64,000 nucleotides of DNA from Listeria goaensis (GTDB taxonomy: Bacteria > Bacillota > Bacilli > Lactobacillales > Listeriaceae), in assembly GCF_900186125.1 (NCBI RefSeq), contig NZ_FYBQ01000007.1, positions 88,183 to 152,182 of the forward strand, written 5' to 3'. Position 1 is the stretch's first letter. Each line of letters begins with the position of its first letter. The position numbers and the translations under genes were made by a program. The notes under the pieces were generated by a model, which worked only from the letters and a program-made list of their open reading frames with translations, did no database searches and was not told the origin of the DNA. This document shows, piece after piece, positions 1 to 7,783 of this stretch.

Positions 1-93
1 AAAGCGGCGGCCATTTCAGTTATCCTCTTTGTCATTATTTTCGTGGTTATTATTTTTACAAGAAAGCGGGTGGATTTAAATGGCGGTAAGTAG
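1..93 (+). CDS. Sugar ABC transporter permease, C-terminal end only (MalF/YcjO type)
   Basis: Only the last 30 codons are in the window, open at the left edge and ending in TAG. They encode one hydrophobic helix (about residues 4-20 of the fragment) followed by a short basic tail with TRKR, as at the end of an inner-membrane permease. The stop lies 14 bases inside the next permease gene, a translational-coupling overlap typical of paired MalF/MalG-type permeases. The identity rests mainly on that neighbour and on the ycj-like gene order downstream. Confidence 0.75.
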   Translation, partial: KAAAISVILFVIIFVVIIFTRKRVDLNGGK

Positions 94-931
94 CAAAAAA
101 GCAAAACGCACGAAAAAAATCGCGTTTTATATTACCATGGTTGCCTTTTTGATAGTTTCCCTTTTCCCATTTTTCATTATGCTTATGACATCGTTCAAAG
201 GGACGAAAGAAGCCATTTCAACGAGCCCAACAATTTTCCCGCGGGATTTTACGTGGCAACATTATATCGATATTTTTAATCCTGATATTTTCCCGTTTTT
301 AACCTACTTTAAAAACAGTTTAATTGTGTCACTCGTTGCGGCTGGGGTCGCTGTGGCTCTTGGGATATTAGGCGCGTATGCATTGTCCAAACTGCGGTTT
401 AAAGGACGCATCACTATAAACGCAAGCTTTTATACCGTGTACATGTTTTCAGGAATTTTGTTAATCGTTCCTTTGTTTAAAATTATTTCAAGTTTAGGCT
501 TGTATGACACAGAAACGTCGCTAATCATTACAATGGTGGTGCAAACCTTGCCGACAGCTGTCTTCATGTTGAAAAGCTATTTTGACACCATACCGGACGA
601 TATTGAGGAAGCCGCGATGATGGACGGCCTAAACCGCTTCCAAATTATCTTGCGGATTATTATTCCGCTTGCCGTTTCTGGCATCATTTCCGTGTTCGTG
701 TACTGTTTCATGGTTGCTTGGAACGACTATTTATTCGCCTCGATTTTCCTATCGAGTTCCGAGAAATTCACCCTCCCAATTGGGCTGAACACGCTCTTTA
801 GCACGCCTGATTACATTTGGGGTCGAATGATGGCAGCCTCGCTTATTACGGCGCTTCCAGTTGTGATTATGTACGCGTTGTCAGAGCGCTTTATTAAAGG
901 GAATTTAACTGACGGCGGCGTCAAAGGCTAG
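80..931 (+). CDS. ycjP: Carbohydrate ABC transporter permease (MalG/YcjP type)
   Basis: Membrane subunit of a binding-protein-dependent sugar importer. The 283-residue protein has about six hydrophobic segments. The cytoplasmic EAA loop that docks the ATPase is at about residues 177-198 (EEAAMMDG followed by PLA). It overlaps the preceding permease by 14 bases. No ATPase or solute-binding gene is visible here; the binding protein would lie upstream of the window and the ATPase may be a shared MsmK-type subunit. Because the next four genes match E. coli ycjQ, R, S and T in order and size, it probably imports an oligosaccharide or glycoside handled by them. The exact substrate is not evident. 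Confidence 0.88.
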   Translation: MAVSSKKAKRTKKIAFYITMVAFLIVSLFPFFIMLMTSFKGTKEAISTSPTIFPRDFTWQHYIDIFNPDIFPFLTYFKNSLIVSLVAAGVAVALGILGAYALSKLRFKGRITINASFYTVYMFSGILLIVPLFKIISSLGLYDTETSLIITMVVQTLPTAVFMLKSYFDTIPDDIEEAAMMDGLNRFQIILRIIIPLAVSGIISVFVYCFMVAWNDYLFASIFLSSSEKFTLPIGLNTLFSTPDYIWGRMMAASLITALPVVIMYALSERFIKGNLTDGGVKG

Positions 932-1002
932 CAGGCTGAACGGTATTTTTTGCCAAAAAGCGAGGACTTAGTAAAACATTGAATTGAAAGGAAGTTTGTT
1001 AG

Positions 1003-2055
1003 ATGAAAAAATTAGTTGCGACAGAGCCGCGTGTGGCGGCGCTTGTGGAATATGAAGAAGTAGCTATTCAGAAAGATGAAGTGAAAATAAAGGTTGAATT
1101 TGCTTCACCAAAACATGGGACGGAAGTGGTTGATTTTAGAGGGATTAGTCCTTTTATTGATGAAGAATTTTCGGCAGAATGGAATATGTTTGTGAAGCGC
1201 GACGAGGGGGCGAAACGCGGCATTGAATTCGGCGACTTGCCGCTTGGTAACATGATTTGTGGTGAAATTACGGAGGTTGGGGAAACTGTGACCGAATATG
1301 CGGTCGGGGATAAAGTACTCACTTACGGACAAATTCGAGAAACCGTCATTGCAAAAGGCGTGAACAATTATAAGTTGCGTAAAATCCCAGCCGGCGGTAG
1401 TTATAAAAATGCTGTTTGCTATGATCCTGCCCAATTTGCTATGAGCGGCGTTCGCGACGCACATGTTCGCGCAGGGGATTTTGTCGTCGTTGTAGGTCTA
1501 GGCGCTATTGGACAAATTGCTATCCAGCTTGCCAAAAAAGCGGGTGCAAGTATTGTTATCGGTGTGGACCCAATTGCACATCGCCTAGAAATTGCTAAAA
1601 AACATGGCGCCGATTTCACTTTCGACCCTACAAAAGTCGATGTCGGCCTCGAAATCAAAAAAGTGACGAATAAACTGGGCGCCGATTCGATTATTGAAAC
1701 AAGCGGCAACTCGGCGGCGCTACAAAGCGCACTGCGCGGCATTGCATACGGTGGGATTATTTCCTACGTGGCTTTCGCCAAACCGTTTCCAGATGGCTTC
1801 AATTTAGGACGCGAAGCTCATTTTAATAACGCGAAAATTGTCTTTTCCCGTGCGGCAAGCGAACCAAATCCAGATTATCCACGCTGGGACAGAAAACGCA
1901 TTGAAGACACGTGTTTTGAGCTTTTGATGAACGGCTATTTGGACTGTGAGGATATCATTGACCCGGTCATTCCATTTTCTGAAAGCGCGGCTGGCTTCAT
2001 GAAATACGTGGATCAGCACCCAGATGAAAGCATTAAAATGGGCATTAACTTTTAA
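1003..2055 (+). CDS. ycjQ: Medium-chain dehydrogenase, YcjQ-like (3-keto-guloside/guloside dehydrogenase)
   Basis: A 350-residue MDR-superfamily oxidoreductase, the same length as E. coli YcjQ and, from memory of that protein, very similar throughout. The Rossmann motif GLGAIG is at about residues 165-170. The canonical catalytic-zinc ligands are altered: the usual GHE segment reads GNM and the first Cys position reads PKHGTE, and the four-Cys structural-zinc lobe is absent. E. coli YcjQ is reported to act at C3 of D-gulosides. A good Shine-Dalgarno (GAAAGGAAG) precedes the ATG. It is followed after 12 bases by ycjR. Substrate assignment is by homology only. Confidence 0.82.
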   Translation: MKKLVATEPRVAALVEYEEVAIQKDEVKIKVEFASPKHGTEVVDFRGISPFIDEEFSAEWNMFVKRDEGAKRGIEFGDLPLGNMICGEITEVGETVTEYAVGDKVLTYGQIRETVIAKGVNNYKLRKIPAGGSYKNAVCYDPAQFAMSGVRDAHVRAGDFVVVVGLGAIGQIAIQLAKKAGASIVIGVDPIAHRLEIAKKHGADFTFDPTKVDVGLEIKKVTNKLGADSIIETSGNSAALQSALRGIAYGGIISYVAFAKPFPDGFNLGREAHFNNAKIVFSRAASEPNPDYPRWDRKRIEDTCFELLMNGYLDCEDIIDPVIPFSESAAGFMKYVDQHPDESIKMGINF

Positions 2056-2067
2056 GGAGAGATTAGG

Positions 2068-2859
2068 ATGAAAATCGGAACGCAAAACCAAGCATTTTTT
2101 CCAGAAAATATTCAAGAAAAATTTCAGTATGTGAAAGATTTAGGCTTCGATGGTTTTGAAATCGACGGCAAGCAACTTGTTCAAAATCTAGAAGAAATAA
2201 AAGCGGCAATCAAGACGACCGGACTGCCAGTTTCAACCGCGTGTGGCGGCTATGATGGCTGGATTGGCGATTTCATCGAAGAAAGACGTTTGCGAGGTTT
2301 GGAAGAGATTAAAGCCATTTTACGCGCTTTAAAGGAGGTTAACGGCAAAGGCATTGTTGTGCCGGCGGCCTGGGGCATGTTCACGTATCGCCTCCCGCCA
2401 ATGACGTCTCCGCGCTCTACTGAAGGCGATTTTGCAGCGGTCAGCGCTTCGCTAATTGAGCTTGACAAGGTAGCGGGCGAAACGGGTACAACGATTTTTC
2501 TTGAGCCGCTCAACCGCTATCAGGACCATATGATTAATACGCTTCAAGATGCCCAAGATTATATTGATAAAAATGAGCTGTCGAATGTGAAAATTATCGC
2601 CGATTTTTACCATATGAATATTGAAGAGGACGGTATTTCAGAGGCACTGACGGCGCATCAAAAAGATGTGAAACACATTCACCTTGCCGATAATCATCGG
2701 TATCAGCCGGGCAGCGGGGCGCTTGATTTTAAAAAGCATTTCGATACGCTAAAAGAGCTTGGTTACGATGGATATATGACGTTTGAATGTCGTATTCGCA
2801 GTGAGAATGAAGAGCAGGCTTATAAAGAGGCGCTTGCACATATTAAAAGTTGTTTGTAG
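2068..2859 (+). CDS. ycjR: Sugar epimerase/isomerase, TIM-barrel, YcjR-like (C4 epimerase)
   Basis: A 263-residue xylose-isomerase-like TIM-barrel protein. The metal-binding and catalytic positions of the ketose 3-epimerase/IolE-type fold are all present: E146 (FLEPLNR), D179 and H182 (ADFYHMN), H205 (HIHLADN) and E240 (TFECR). E. coli YcjR, 262 residues, epimerises C4 of 3-keto-glycosides, linking gulosides to glucosides. The start has a clear AAGGAGAG ribosome site, and the gene sits between two dehydrogenases that would supply and consume a 3-keto intermediate. This arrangement is the main support for the role. Confidence 0.82.
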   Translation: MKIGTQNQAFFPENIQEKFQYVKDLGFDGFEIDGKQLVQNLEEIKAAIKTTGLPVSTACGGYDGWIGDFIEERRLRGLEEIKAILRALKEVNGKGIVVPAAWGMFTYRLPPMTSPRSTEGDFAAVSASLIELDKVAGETGTTIFLEPLNRYQDHMINTLQDAQDYIDKNELSNVKIIADFYHMNIEEDGISEALTAHQKDVKHIHLADNHRYQPGSGALDFKKHFDTLKELGYDGYMTFECRIRSENEEQAYKEALAHIKSCL

Positions 2860-2874
2860 TTAGGGGTTAATGGG

Positions 2875-3903
2875 ATGAAAAAGAGAGTGGCGATAATTGG
2901 GGCAGGGCAAGTGGCAGAAACGGTTCATGCTGAGTATTATAAGACGCGACCGGAGCTTATTCTTGCGGCTGTTTGTGATCCGAATTTAAAGCGTGCGGAG
3001 GAATTTGCGGAACAAAACGGCTTTTTAGCAGCATATTCGGATGCTAAATCGCTGTTTTTAAATGAAAAAGTGGATATGGTGAGCATTTGTACGCCGAATC
3101 GTTTCCACTTTGAAAATGTGATGTTGGCGCTTCAAAACGGTGCGCACGTCATGTGCGAGAAGCCACCTGCGATGACGCCTGAAGAGGCGCTCGCGATGGC
3201 TGAGGAAGCCGCATCAAGAGGGCTCGTACTCGCGTATGATTTTCACCACCGTTTTTCAGATGAAGCGCGGTTTTTAAAACAAGAGAAAAAGCTTTTTGGC
3301 GACATTTATATTGCCCGTGCTAGAGCGCTTCGGCGTTCTGGCGTGCCGGGTTGGGGGACGTTTACGAACAAGGAAATTCAAGGCGGAGGGCCGCTGATTG
3401 ATATTGGCATTCACATGCTCGATACGGCGATGTACGTGCTTGATTTCCCGGAAGTTAAGCGCGTTATGGCAAAAAGTTTCCAAAAAATTGGTACGAAAAA
3501 ACGGACGGGCTCGTTTGGCAGCTGGGATCCGGAAAAATTCACGGTGGAAGATGCGCTTCTCGGCTGGATTGAGTTTGCGGACGGGAGTGTGCTGGAACTC
3601 GAAACGTCTTTTGCTTTGCATATGAAGGAAGAACGGATTTTTGATGTTGCGTTTTTCGGGGATCGGGCGGGCGGAACGCTCTACCCAGCGGAAATTTATA
3701 CGGATACGGACGGCGAGCTAGAAATGCTCCGGGAACCTCGTTTTAATCAAAAAGATAGTCATCCAGAAAGCATGGCGGCTTTTGTTGAAAAAGTTCTTTC
3801 AGGGACGGGTGAAGTCGCTTCCGGCGAGCAAGGGTATGTCATCCAGCGTCTTGTTGCCGCACTTTATGAGTCCGCCGAGAAGGAAGAGTGTGTCTATTTA
3901 TGA
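2875..3903 (+). CDS. ycjS: Gfo/Idh/MocA oxidoreductase, YcjS-like (glucoside 3-dehydrogenase)
   Basis: A 342-residue two-domain oxidoreductase. The N-terminal Rossmann segment is GAGQVAE (about residues 9-15), the cofactor and substrate-site EKPP is at 95-98, and the catalytic D176-x-x-x-H180 is in DIGIHMLD. E. coli YcjS is a 3-dehydrogenase of D-glucosides, so with YcjQ and YcjR it would complete the guloside-to-glucoside route. The stop codon overlaps the ATG of the next gene in ATGA, indicating coupled translation. The true substrate could be any glycoside accepted by this small cluster. Confidence 0.82.
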   Translation: MKKRVAIIGAGQVAETVHAEYYKTRPELILAAVCDPNLKRAEEFAEQNGFLAAYSDAKSLFLNEKVDMVSICTPNRFHFENVMLALQNGAHVMCEKPPAMTPEEALAMAEEAASRGLVLAYDFHHRFSDEARFLKQEKKLFGDIYIARARALRRSGVPGWGTFTNKEIQGGGPLIDIGIHMLDTAMYVLDFPEVKRVMAKSFQKIGTKKRTGSFGSWDPEKFTVEDALLGWIEFADGSVLELETSFALHMKEERIFDVAFFGDRAGGTLYPAEIYTDTDGELEMLREPRFNQKDSHPESMAAFVEKVLSGTGEVASGEQGYVIQRLVAALYESAEKEECVYL

Positions 3904-6044
3904 GATGGTCAGAACGCGAATTTAAAATGGAATGTTTAAATAAATATGGCACTCTTTTTACGGTTGGAAATGGAAATCTAGGCGTGCGCGGCGCGTTTGA
4001 AGAGGACTACTCCGAGCAGGTGCGCGGCATGTATGTAGCGGGACTTTACAATAAGCCTGCTGGCGGCGTCAGCGCCGAACTCGTCAACTTGCCTGATGTG
4101 ATGCGGTTTAAAATTACACTGGACGGTGAAGTGTTCTCCATGCAGCTAGGAAAGCTCGCTCAATTTGAACTATCCTTAGATTTGGCGACAGGAGAACTCG
4201 TCCGCCAAATTGAGTGGCGCAGTCCGAAAAACAAGTCCTATCAATTGGAGTTTCGCCGTTTTGCGTCCAAACAAACGAAGTCGCTTATTGCGAGCCGTGT
4301 GTCGATTACACCGCTTTCTGGCGACGCTCTAATTACAATTGAAACGGGCATTGATGGGCAGCAAACCAATTTTGGCACACAGCAATTAATTGAGCGGGAA
4401 CTGCGCGTTTTGGGGGAAACTCGCATGTATGCTTCGTATGAAACAACAGAAAGCCAAGCGAACATGACGATTATTTCAACGCTTTCTGAAAAAGCTGTTT
4501 TTTTTGCGAAAAATCGCCAATTAACGGGTAAAGTAACGTATCAAGCAGTGAAAAATAAAATGATAACGCTTCAAAAAATGACGCATATTTTCACAGATGC
4601 TGAAATCGATATAGCTGCTATTCCAGCAGAAAATTATGATGCTTGTTTGGCAGAATCAGCATCAAAATGGCAGGAATTTTGGCAAGTTGCGGGTATTCAA
4701 ATTCAAGCGGACGATGCGCATGACCAATTGCTCGTTTCATTTGCGCTGTACCATCTTGAAATTATGACGCCAAATGGGGAGGTGCCTCTTAGTGTCGGCG
4801 CGAAAGGGCTGACCGGAGAGGGCTACAAGGGGCACGTTTTTTGGGACACGGAAATCTTTATTTTACCTTTTGTGCTACATAAAAAGCCAAGTGAAGCCAA
4901 AAGCCTGCTGCTCTACCGCTATCACCGCCTTGAAAAAGCGCGTGAAAAAGCGCGTAAGAACGGCTACAAAGGAGCTTTATTCCCGTGGGAAAGTGCTTTT
5001 AGTGGCGATGAGGAGACGCCTCTTTTTGCGGCGATTAATATTCAAACTGGGAAGCGGCAGAAAATTGCGTCGGCGCTTGCGGAGCACCACATTGTGGCGG
5101 ATATTGCATTTGCGGTGGTGGCTTATTACGCGGCGACGAAAGACGATGCTTTTATGCGCGCTTGCGGGGCTGAATTGCTCCTCGAAACGGCGAAATTTTG
5201 GCTAAGTCGCGCGGAAAAAGCGGGAGCCAAGCTCGTTATTCGGGACGTCATTGGGCCTGATGAATACACGGAACACGTTGATAATAACGCCTACACGAAC
5301 TATATGGCGCACTTTAACGTGCAGGAAGCCGCCAAATGGAACCCAGCGTTTAAACCGCAGGCGGAAAAATTTTTGCAAGGACTTCATTTGCCAAAACCGA
5401 ACGCGGAGGGTATCATTCCACAAGACGATACTTTTTTACAGAAGCCCGTTATTTCTTTGGAAAAATATAAGAAAAAACAAGGTAGCCAAAGCATTTTGCT
5501 AGACTACGCGCGTTCAGAAGTCAACGAAATGCAAATTTTAAAACAGGCCGATGTGGTTATGCTGCTCTATTTATTCCCGGCGCTGTTTCCAAAAAATGTT
5601 ATGGCAAAAAATTTAGCATTTTATGAGGCGCGAACGATTCATGATTCATCGCTTAGTAAAGCCATTCATGCCATTGTAGCTCAGTGGTGTGGCAACCGCG
5701 AACTTAGTTACCGCTTTTTCAAAGAGGCTTGTCGCATTGATTTTGGCGATAATCCGCACTCGTCAGATGACGGAATTCACGCGGCCTCACTTGGCGCCAT
5801 TTGGCTCATGGTGATTCACGGTTTTTCTGGCATTCAAATTCGCGACGGCGTCCTATCGGTTAATCCGGATTTACCGGATAGCTGGCATGAATTGCGTTTT
5901 CAGTTCTGCTATTTAGGAGAACAATTGGCTTTTGCGCTCACAAAAAGCGCGCTTCGTATCGAAAAACAAACGGATGTGCCGATGCAGCTTTCCGTTTTAG
6001 GCAAAAAATATGTGTTAGAACAAACATTAACAATAAAATTTTAG
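3900..6044 (+). CDS. ycjT: GH65 family glycoside phosphorylase, YcjT-like (kojibiose phosphorylase type)
   Basis: A 714-residue GH65 enzyme; members phosphorolyse alpha-glucosides such as kojibiose, maltose, trehalose or glucosylglycerol to beta-glucose 1-phosphate. Family landmarks are the N-terminal WSEREF...GNGNLGVRG, FWDTEIF, and the catalytic-acid segment with E455 in GPDEYTEHVDNNAYTN. A GTG 12 bases upstream is in frame, but I chose the ATG at 3900 because it forms an ATGA overlap with the ycjS stop and the family begins with W-x-x-x-E-x-x-F. No beta-phosphoglucomutase (ycjU) follows; a glycerate kinase does. The aglycone specificity cannot be read from the sequence. Confidence 0.85.
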   Translation: MRWSEREFKMECLNKYGTLFTVGNGNLGVRGAFEEDYSEQVRGMYVAGLYNKPAGGVSAELVNLPDVMRFKITLDGEVFSMQLGKLAQFELSLDLATGELVRQIEWRSPKNKSYQLEFRRFASKQTKSLIASRVSITPLSGDALITIETGIDGQQTNFGTQQLIERELRVLGETRMYASYETTESQANMTIISTLSEKAVFFAKNRQLTGKVTYQAVKNKMITLQKMTHIFTDAEIDIAAIPAENYDACLAESASKWQEFWQVAGIQIQADDAHDQLLVSFALYHLEIMTPNGEVPLSVGAKGLTGEGYKGHVFWDTEIFILPFVLHKKPSEAKSLLLYRYHRLEKAREKARKNGYKGALFPWESAFSGDEETPLFAAINIQTGKRQKIASALAEHHIVADIAFAVVAYYAATKDDAFMRACGAELLLETAKFWLSRAEKAGAKLVIRDVIGPDEYTEHVDNNAYTNYMAHFNVQEAAKWNPAFKPQAEKFLQGLHLPKPNAEGIIPQDDTFLQKPVISLEKYKKKQGSQSILLDYARSEVNEMQILKQADVVMLLYLFPALFPKNVMAKNLAFYEARTIHDSSLSKAIHAIVAQWCGNRELSYRFFKEACRIDFGDNPHSSDDGIHAASLGAIWLMVIHGFSGIQIRDGVLSVNPDLPDSWHELRFQFCYLGEQLAFALTKSALRIEKQTDVPMQLSVLGKKYVLEQTLTIKF

Positions 6045-6055
6045 GAGGTAGCGCC

Positions 6056-7168
6056 ATGAAAGTAGTGATTGCGCCCGATTCATTTAAAGAGAGTTTGTCC
6101 GCGAAAGAAGTGGCTGCAAGCATTCGCGCAGGTTTTGCGCAGGTTTTCCCACACGCAGAATACGTTTTGCTTCCAGTAGCTGATGGCGGCGAAGGGACGC
6201 TCGCGGTGCTTTCTGACGCGTACGAAGCGGAAGTTCAGGAGCTCGAAGTAACTGGCCCTTTGGGAGGAAAGCGGAATGTGTCATACGCTTTTAAAGAGCA
6301 CACTGCTTTCATTGAAATGGCCGAAGTTTGCGGGCTCGACTTAATCCCGCGTGAAATGCGCAACCCTCTAAAAGTGAGCACATTTGGCGTCGGGGAACTC
6401 ATTCGCCATGCGATAAATTTGGGCGCCACAGAAATTCTAGTCGGCGTTGGCGGTAGCGCCTCAAATGATGGTGGAATTGGAATGGCAGCAGGTATGGGCT
6501 ACCGCTTCCTAGACGCTGCGGGAAATGAAGTGGCACCAATTGGTGAAAACCTAGCGCGCATCACGCAAATTGATGGCACAGGTGTTCCAAAGACGCTTGA
6601 AAACGTCAAAATTCGCGTCATAAGCGATGTGGCGAGTCCGCTTTGTGGGGATAACGGCGCGACAGCCATTTTTGGACCTCAAAAAGGGTTGCCGCAAGCT
6701 GAAATTGCCCGCGTTGATGCCATGCTCGCTGATTTTTATACCCGCCATTTTGGCCGCATTCCAACTGAACCAGGTAGCGGAGCGGGAGGTGGAATGGGTG
6801 CAGGACTTGCCGAATTCCTTTCTGCGGAACTAAACGCTGGAATTGAATTCGTCTTAGCTCGCTTAAAGATGCAAGAAGTCTGCCAAGATGCTGATCTTAT
6901 CATTGTGGGCGAAGGGCGCATGGACGGTCAAACCGCGCAAGGAAAAGCGCCGCTTGGTGTAGCAAAATGTGCCCCCAAAAACGTGCCCGTCATCGCCATC
7001 TGTGGTAGTGTGACAGAAGACGTTTCGGAGCTTTATTCAAAAGGTATTACGGCTGTTTTCCCTTCAATAGGTCGTGTAGCTTCGCTTGCTGAAACGCTCT
7101 ATGACGCGGCTGAAAATATTGAACGGACAGCTCGCAATGTCGCAGCGCTAGTGACAAGAGGCTTCTAA
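6056..7168 (+). CDS. Glycerate kinase (GarK/GlxK family)
   Basis: A 370-residue glycerate kinase recognised by its start, MKVVIAPDSFKESLSA, and glycine-rich segments (VGVGGSASNDGG, GSGAGGGMGAG, VGEGRMDGQTAQGKAP). It phosphorylates glycerate with ATP to feed lower glycolysis. It is 11 bases after the GH65 gene with an AGGAGG ribosome site and appears to be the last gene of the operon, since a terminator-like hairpin follows. In E. coli the ycj cluster also contains a glucosylglycerate phosphorylase (YcjM), so a kinase for released glycerate would make sense. That link is inference. Confidence 0.88.
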   Translation: MKVVIAPDSFKESLSAKEVAASIRAGFAQVFPHAEYVLLPVADGGEGTLAVLSDAYEAEVQELEVTGPLGGKRNVSYAFKEHTAFIEMAEVCGLDLIPREMRNPLKVSTFGVGELIRHAINLGATEILVGVGGSASNDGGIGMAAGMGYRFLDAAGNEVAPIGENLARITQIDGTGVPKTLENVKIRVISDVASPLCGDNGATAIFGPQKGLPQAEIARVDAMLADFYTRHFGRIPTEPGSGAGGGMGAGLAEFLSAELNAGIEFVLARLKMQEVCQDADLIIVGEGRMDGQTAQGKAPLGVAKCAPKNVPVIAICGSVTEDVSELYSKGITAVFPSIGRVASLAETLYDAAENIERTARNVAALVTRGF

Positions 7169-7209
7169 AAGCTGATTTTTTGAGTTCGTTTCAAGATAAA
7201 TAGATTTAA

Positions 7210-7276
7210 AAGCATAAATCTAGTAATAAAGCCATTTTGAGGATGGTAGTTACTAGGTTTATGCTTATTTTTGTTT
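7210..7276 (+). terminator. Imperfect long hairpin terminator after the ycj-like operon
   Basis: Arms at 7210-7226 and 7250-7266 pair at 16 of 17 positions, with GCCAT/ATGGT able to extend pairing into the loop. A T-rich tract (ATTTTTGTTT) follows, so this probably ends the operon transcript. Confidence 0.7.
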
Positions 7277-7783
7277 ATCATAATGCTGAAGTAGGATATA
7301 AGGTAGAACTTTAAAGAATTGCCACAAACAAGATTTGAAATGTGTAAACTACACAAGCGTTTCAAAGTTATCAATTATAATATGATAGGGTGTGATTGAA
7401 ACAAAAGTTTAAGTTTTTTATTGCGTTTAAAATTTTATAACATTTTTCTTTTCAGCGATATAAAATAAAGCCAAATATTTTCTGTAATTTTTACGTTGTC
7501 CGTGGTTTTATTTTAATCATGGAAAAGTTATTTAGTTAATCATGTGGTGACAATAAAGAACGTTTATTAAAGAGTTGTTTTAGGATAGTGAAAGCAATGG
7601 TTTAATAGAGATTGACTAATGTTTTAAAAATAGTCACAAAAATTTTTTTAAATGTGTAAATTACGCATAGGTTTTGAAGTTAGTAATGCTAAAATCTAAT
7701 GGCATACGGTATTATATGCAACCACATTTCGTAAGAGAAAGGATGTTTATCAAATTAATAGATTACAAAGGAAGGGAAGAAAG
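7277..7783 (+). promoter_or_regulatory. Long AT-rich leader of the giant surface protein with a repeated dyad
   Basis: No gene is supported here. Two related blocks lie 312 bp apart. Block one has the dyad TGTGTA-AAC-TACACA at 7341-7355 and block two TGTGTA-AAT-TACGCA at 7653-7667. In each, similar flanking sequence (ending in AAGTTA) leads to a -10-like hexamer 35-37 bases downstream from the dyad start (TATAAT at 7376-7381, TAAAAT at 7690-7695). No convincing -35 is seen. This looks like tandem promoters sharing one activator or repressor site. A strong ribosome site (GGAAGGGAAG) precedes the ATG at 7784. Confidence 0.5.

Noticed and set aside
7165..7374. Minus-strand frame of about 69 codons after glycerate kinase
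   Set aside because: It runs through the terminator hairpin and an AT-rich leader and lacks a ribosome site.
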